From Coemansia sp. RSA 922 (lineage: Eukaryota; Kickxellomycota; Kickxellomycetes; Kickxellales; Kickxellaceae): a DNA stretch of 26,191 bases. How positions within the stretch are numbered: the first letter of the stretch is position 1; each line of letters opens with the position of its first letter. A model generated the notes under the pieces. It searched no databases, was not told where the DNA came from, and saw nothing but the letters and a program-made list of their open reading frames with translations. Shown here piece by piece: positions 25,986-26,191 of this stretch. The stretch lies in assembly GCA_027577415.1 (NCBI GenBank), contig JANBQS010000210.1, positions 1 through 26,191 of the forward strand. The letters are read 5' to 3'. Made by a program: the position numbers and the translations under genes.

Positions 25986-26191
25986 CTGGGAGTGTGGTTA
26001 ATTCCACTAAAAGAAATGCCCTCGTCTAGCGCAAAAACTGAACATTTCCCAAACCACATGGTTTCATCCACATAGCTTTCGTTTCGCTGAGGACTACTCA
26101 ATTGCATTAATCTAAAGTCATTGGCCATCTGCGGTGAGAGACGATTCTCTGCGGTCAGAAGCCTATCCACATTAATGCAAAAGATTTCGCC
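25961..26191 (-). CDS. Unrecognised partial open frame at window end (C-terminal part)
   Basis: The minus strand is open from the window edge to a TGA at 25961-25963, giving 76 residues without an obvious start. The text (GEIFCINVDRLLTAENRLSP, then NESYVDETMWFGKCSVFALD) is of mixed, protein-like composition. I do not recognise it. It may be the 3' end of a gene outside the window or another decayed fragment, since after the stop the same strand continues with a protein-like stretch (SPECEGTLLLVRYKQVGAKG) in the same frame. Confidence 0.4.
   Translation of the reverse strand, partial: GEIFCINVDRLLTAENRLSPQMANDFRLMQLSSPQRNESYVDETMWFGKCSVFALDEGISFSGINHTPSVLATRWG

Noticed and set aside
25744..26001. 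85-codon plus-strand frame across the hairpin cluster
   Set aside because: Proline/lysine runs mirror the DNA repeats, and there is no domain.
1..26191. CRISPR arrays, bacterial operons, prophage or insertion-sequence genes
   Set aside because: No regularly spaced repeats, no transposase motifs and no bacterial gene order. The gene content is clearly eukaryotic.

Overview
The window looks like nuclear DNA from a compact, intron-poor, early-diverging fungus. My guess is Zoopagomycota/Kickxellomycotina (Coemansia-like); this is inference from gene content and architecture only. Eukaryotic and fungal markers are a Mediator tail/backbone subunit (MED14/Rgr1), a Tpa1/OGFOD1 prolyl hydroxylase, a mitochondrial carrier, a mitochondrial AUH-type hydratase, ABCG half-transporters, a Pby1-like TTL-domain protein, and one spliceosomal intron with a perfect TACTAAC branch site. 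Almost every gene is a single uninterrupted exon.

Layout, left to right. Positions 1-104 (minus) hold the 5' end of a mitochondrial carrier gene that runs off the window. It shares a roughly 320-bp divergent promoter with a Bem46/ABHD13-type hydrolase (424-1664, plus, one intron). A TTL-domain gene follows (1811-3058, plus), tail-to-tail with two tandem ABCG half-transporter paralogues (3092-5110 and 5424-7328, both minus). After a gene-free stretch of about 0.95 kb come a Mn-type cation diffusion facilitator (8273-9715, minus) and an unrecognised 165-residue protein (10305-10802, minus). A second gene-free stretch (10803-12278) carries several perfect palindromes but no recognisable gene. 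MED14 (12279-17174, minus, 1631 residues) has an extremely GC-rich middle. It is divergent from the Tpa1/OGFOD1 gene (17504-18979, plus), which is tail-to-tail with an acidic coiled-coil protein (19013-21244, minus).

The right-hand part is accessory in character. From about 21.4 to 24.0 kb there are decayed coding remnants: an unrecognised minus-strand remnant, and a plus-strand relic of a FunK1-like protein kinase broken by at least five stops and several frameshifts. This stretch also has homopolymer tracts, a 32-bp tandem duplication and a stray tRNA-like B-box. The AUH hydratase gene (24160-25095, minus) is intact. The last 1.1 kb holds a possible small membrane protein, a cluster of short GC-rich hairpins, and a minus-strand open frame that leaves the window.

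The intact genes are mostly housekeeping genes and show no obvious shared pathway. I found no convincing new multi-gene system. The most informative anomalies are the kinase graveyard, the compositional mosaic of MED14, the compositionally divergent ABCG pair, and the inverted repeats in promoter regions.
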